Positions 61,116 to 64,000 of a stretch of 64,000 nucleotides of DNA are shown here, piece after piece. The translations under genes were made by a program, and so were the position numbers. The number at the start of each line of letters is the position of its first letter. Position 1 is the first letter of the stretch. This DNA is from Callaeas wilsoni (lineage: Eukaryota; Chordata; Aves; Passeriformes; Callaeidae): the NCBI GenBank assembly GCA_013398955.1, contig VWPU01001232.1, forward strand, positions 1-64,000. Direction: 5' to 3'. The notes under the pieces were generated by a model, which searched no databases, had not been told where the DNA came from, and saw only the letters and a program-made list of their open reading frames with translations.

Positions 61116-64000
61116 TGGGAGGAGGCATTGCTGGGCTGCTCAGCTCCAACACGGGGTTAAGAGCCCAGGGGAATGCTGGGATGGTTGGGGCTTTAATCAG
61201 TCCTCCCTTTCTAATAGTTTCCATGTTGTGCTGCAGTTGTCAAGGTCCATTAGTCTTCTGGAGCGCTGAACGAAGCAGTGGCATCCCCTCCACTCCTGCA
61301 CTCCCCAAGCACATGCACAAAGGATCAGAAGGAACTGCCACTGCGAAAGCAAATCCTAAAACCTCACTCTCTGTTCTCGCTTCCCCTCCCTACAGACCCT
61401 GCATAGAAATCAGGTTTTGGGCACTGACAATTACAAAGCAAATGCTAATGTTGGTGGGCTGTAGGGGAGGTGAGCCTGGTCCTGTCACCTGAAGATCCAG
61501 CTTGAGCTGTGTGTGAAAACAAGATGCTCCTGGTTGTGTACCAAGGCACAGCGCTTCTCCATGAACACCCGGGCACTGATCCCGCTGACCCTTGAAATGC
61601 CAGACAAAGGGCAGGATGCCCAGTTCTTAGACTACACAGGCATGGATGGGGAAAACTTGTCTGAGCCAGAATGAGAACATGCAGCTCAACAGACTGTCCA
61701 GCCCATCCTGGCACAGGTACCTCTCAATAAAAGAGGACTTGGCACAAGTAATCAGGTGCACCCTGAGATACACCGCTTGCTACCTACTTGTGCTCAGGTG
61801 AAAGCAGTGCTACCCCCACCTGTGCCCCCTGGCTGGCAGGCAGCTGTGCACAGCAGGTACAGCAGTGGCTCAGGAGTCCTCAGCATCTCCAAGACATGTA
61901 GAGTAACTTCATGCCAGGAAAGCTTGTGCTGTTCCAAGTCATGCATCTGGGATGGTTAAATGCCCCAGAAATAATAACCCCACCACTATTTTCTATTAAA
62001 TACCATCACAGACCACTGTCACCACCTAAATCCCTCTACATCACCCACTTGGCCAACCAGCAACCTTGGGAGCTGCCTTGGGTAGGTGCTGTGCCTTAAT
62101 TACTTCAGTTCTGCCTGAAACAGAGCAAATGCTCTTTCTTTCTCAGCAAATGTTGCTCTTGGGAATACTCTCCTCATGTACGCAGATTGATTTGGTTTTT
62201 AATTATATTTCATTTTTTAAATGTGTCACATTCTCTAGCCTCTGGAATAGGTGATAGGCACCATTCTCTAAGGAGCACTAAACACAGTGGGAATGACCTG
62301 TATGACACTCCATCACATATCCTAGTCACATTATTGTCATTTTGTAAACTGAGCTATAGGCACCCCACCCAGAAGAAAGGAGAAGAGAGAAGACCTCAGA
62401 GTCTGTGAGAGTCTCGGTTCTGCTCCTTGGTGGTGGCATCAGAACCTTCCCTAAATTTATGAGCATGAAACTAAGCATAGCTTTAGCTACCTGTAATTTG
62501 GAAGAAATAGTTAACGTGCTTACCAGGGATCCTAATATTTTTATTGCAAATCCCACATCAGGAAGTCTTGTGAGGGCAGCAAGGCTCGAGCACACTGGGG
62601 GGATACTGGATGGAGGATGGCCTAGGTCAGAAAGGTTGCTTAGGGACTAAGCAGGCCTGAGGGAGCATGTGGTGAGGCCAGGTTTGATGTGCAAGCCAGA
62701 GGGGCAGGAAGGAGCCTGGAATTAGTGTCACACTGAAATTTCTGAGGCATATCCTCTGCAGGGGACCCAGAGCTTCACACCAGCACAGTGGACTCCTGTG
62801 GCACAAATGGGAAGAAAAGCTGGCAGGTGTGAAGTGCAATCCCCACATGAGGTTCCTCCCGTCCCTTGCCAGATAGTCCTTTCCAGCTGCCACATCCATT
62901 TGCCTGAGCAGTGGAACAAAGCTGGTTTCATTTCCAACAGTACAGAATTAGCAATTTCTCTACTCACCCTCTGCCCAGCACATCTACAGAGCCTTTTCTG
63001 AATTTCCATTAAAAATAATAATGCATTTCGTTCTGCTTCACAAGGCCCATTGGTCACCTGCCTGTATCTCTTTCAGACTTCACTAGTTCCTCCTTTCTTT
63101 CACCAGCATAATCATTTTATGCTCTCATCTTTTCCTTCCATTATTTGGGTGATTGTGGACACGTTTTTATTGCTGAGATTTACAAAACAGCTCAGTCAAC
63201 CCTTACAGAGCAGAGCTGTCCCCGCTCTGGAAGCGGGAAGGAGCGATTGTGTGAGTTGATCCCCACACCACACACTTGAGATGCAGCTGCTGAGTCTCAA
63301 ACCTGGGGTTGCCTGAGCCCCCCACGGCAGAGCCCAGGGCTGGCACACACAGTGCTACACAGGCTCCTGGCACATGTGGGAGGGGGTTTCTTCTGGTGCA
63401 TCGCTTCCTCTGCCAGGTTTGATGCCCTCGCACAAAATTAGCACACAGTGAACCCGATCTTTTCAAGCCAAACAGGAAACAAGTGCCTTCTGAAGGACCA
63501 TGACAGAACTAAGTAAAACAGGCTCATCCATCACAAGATTCCCTGAGGCACCACTTGCCTGTGCCTGGGGACCAGCTGAGCAGTGAAACTCCCTCTGGAG
63601 GCTGCTAATGCCTTCCTCTGCTCTCTGAAAAGGATGACAGAGGCAGGCTCGCTCCTTCCTTTCCCACTTTATTCATTCCCCAGCATCTGCATTGCGTGCT
63701 AACACAGCCTGCACTATCGCCGAGCATTCAGGGAGGGCGGGAGGAGCTCCAGCCAAACCCGCGGCCTCAGCAAAGGCTGCATTCACAGCCAGGCACTCAG
63801 CACGACAGGGAAGCCTCATGTGTGAGCTGCTCCTGGACAGCAGCTGATGTAAAGAGCTGCCAGAGGAAACCTTTTTCTTGGCACAGCAACTTCTAACACT
63901 TCTATAAATTCAAAGAATTAGTCTGCATAATATCTAATCTGCTAATAACATGGATATTGTATATTATATGTGCACATACCATAGATATTAAATACAGAGG
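61116..64000. other. Unique non-coding sequence to the window end, no gene seen
   Basis: Contains AT-rich patches at 62180-62230 and 63890-64000 (TATTGTATATTATATGTG) and several shadow ORFs at 62326-63057 and 63203-63466. No recognisable repeat or exon was found. Confidence 0.45.

Noticed and set aside
1..64000. CRISPR arrays, operons, tRNA or rRNA genes, known microRNA hairpins
   Set aside because: None seen. The window is vertebrate nuclear DNA, and no cloverleaf with A/B boxes or familiar microRNA seed hairpin was recognised by eye.

Overview
This window reads as avian nuclear DNA that is almost entirely non-coding. The bird or reptile assignment rests on three CR1 LINE 3' ends, two of which carry the familiar avian 'atagaatCATAGAATGGTTTGGG' style start on the + strand, plus several old MIR/CORE-SINE-like fragments and compact endogenous-retrovirus LTRs. 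A songbird is plausible, but that is an impression and not shown. Transposon density is low, base composition is mixed, and no operons, bacterial signals or RNA genes were seen.

No protein-coding gene can be supported. Many short ORFs exist on both strands (the longest about 190-215 codons), but they lack recognisable domains and mostly overlap repeats, GC-rich sequence or each other. The only recognisable protein-like stretch is a piece of CR1 reverse transcriptase on the minus strand near 18.44-18.52 kb. The window is best described as intergenic DNA or the inside of a very long intron.

Layout. 1-2.65 kb: unique sequence. 2.68-3.9 kb: a retroviral-LTR-like promoter (CCAAT, GC and TATA boxes, poly(A) signal), then a CpG-rich block of about 450 bp that stands out from the CpG-poor window. 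4.66-5.15 kb and 36.63-37.03 kb: two copies of one solo-LTR family, both in minus orientation, each with TG...CA ends (read on either strand) and a perfect 4-bp target duplication. CR1 fragments lie at 6.16, 18.13 and 20.95 kb. A 16-unit minisatellite occupies 35.82-36.14 kb and a 4-unit, 22-bp one 41.62-41.71 kb. MIR-like or L3-like relics lie at 31.9, 43.0, 52.7 and 57.9 kb.

The rest is unique sequence. Several AT-rich, transposon-free blocks contain clusters of developmental transcription-factor motifs (paired POU octamers at 25.5-25.7 kb, a palindromic TAAT-GA-ATTA site at 53.98 kb, a TAATTG inverted repeat at 61.06 kb, and PBX/MEIS/AP-1 motifs at 42.4-42.5 kb). They are good candidates for conserved non-coding elements or enhancers, but conservation cannot be measured from one sequence. 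I found no convincing previously undescribed biological system. The strongest direct observations are the LTR pair with target duplications, the CpG-rich LTR-associated block and the minisatellite.
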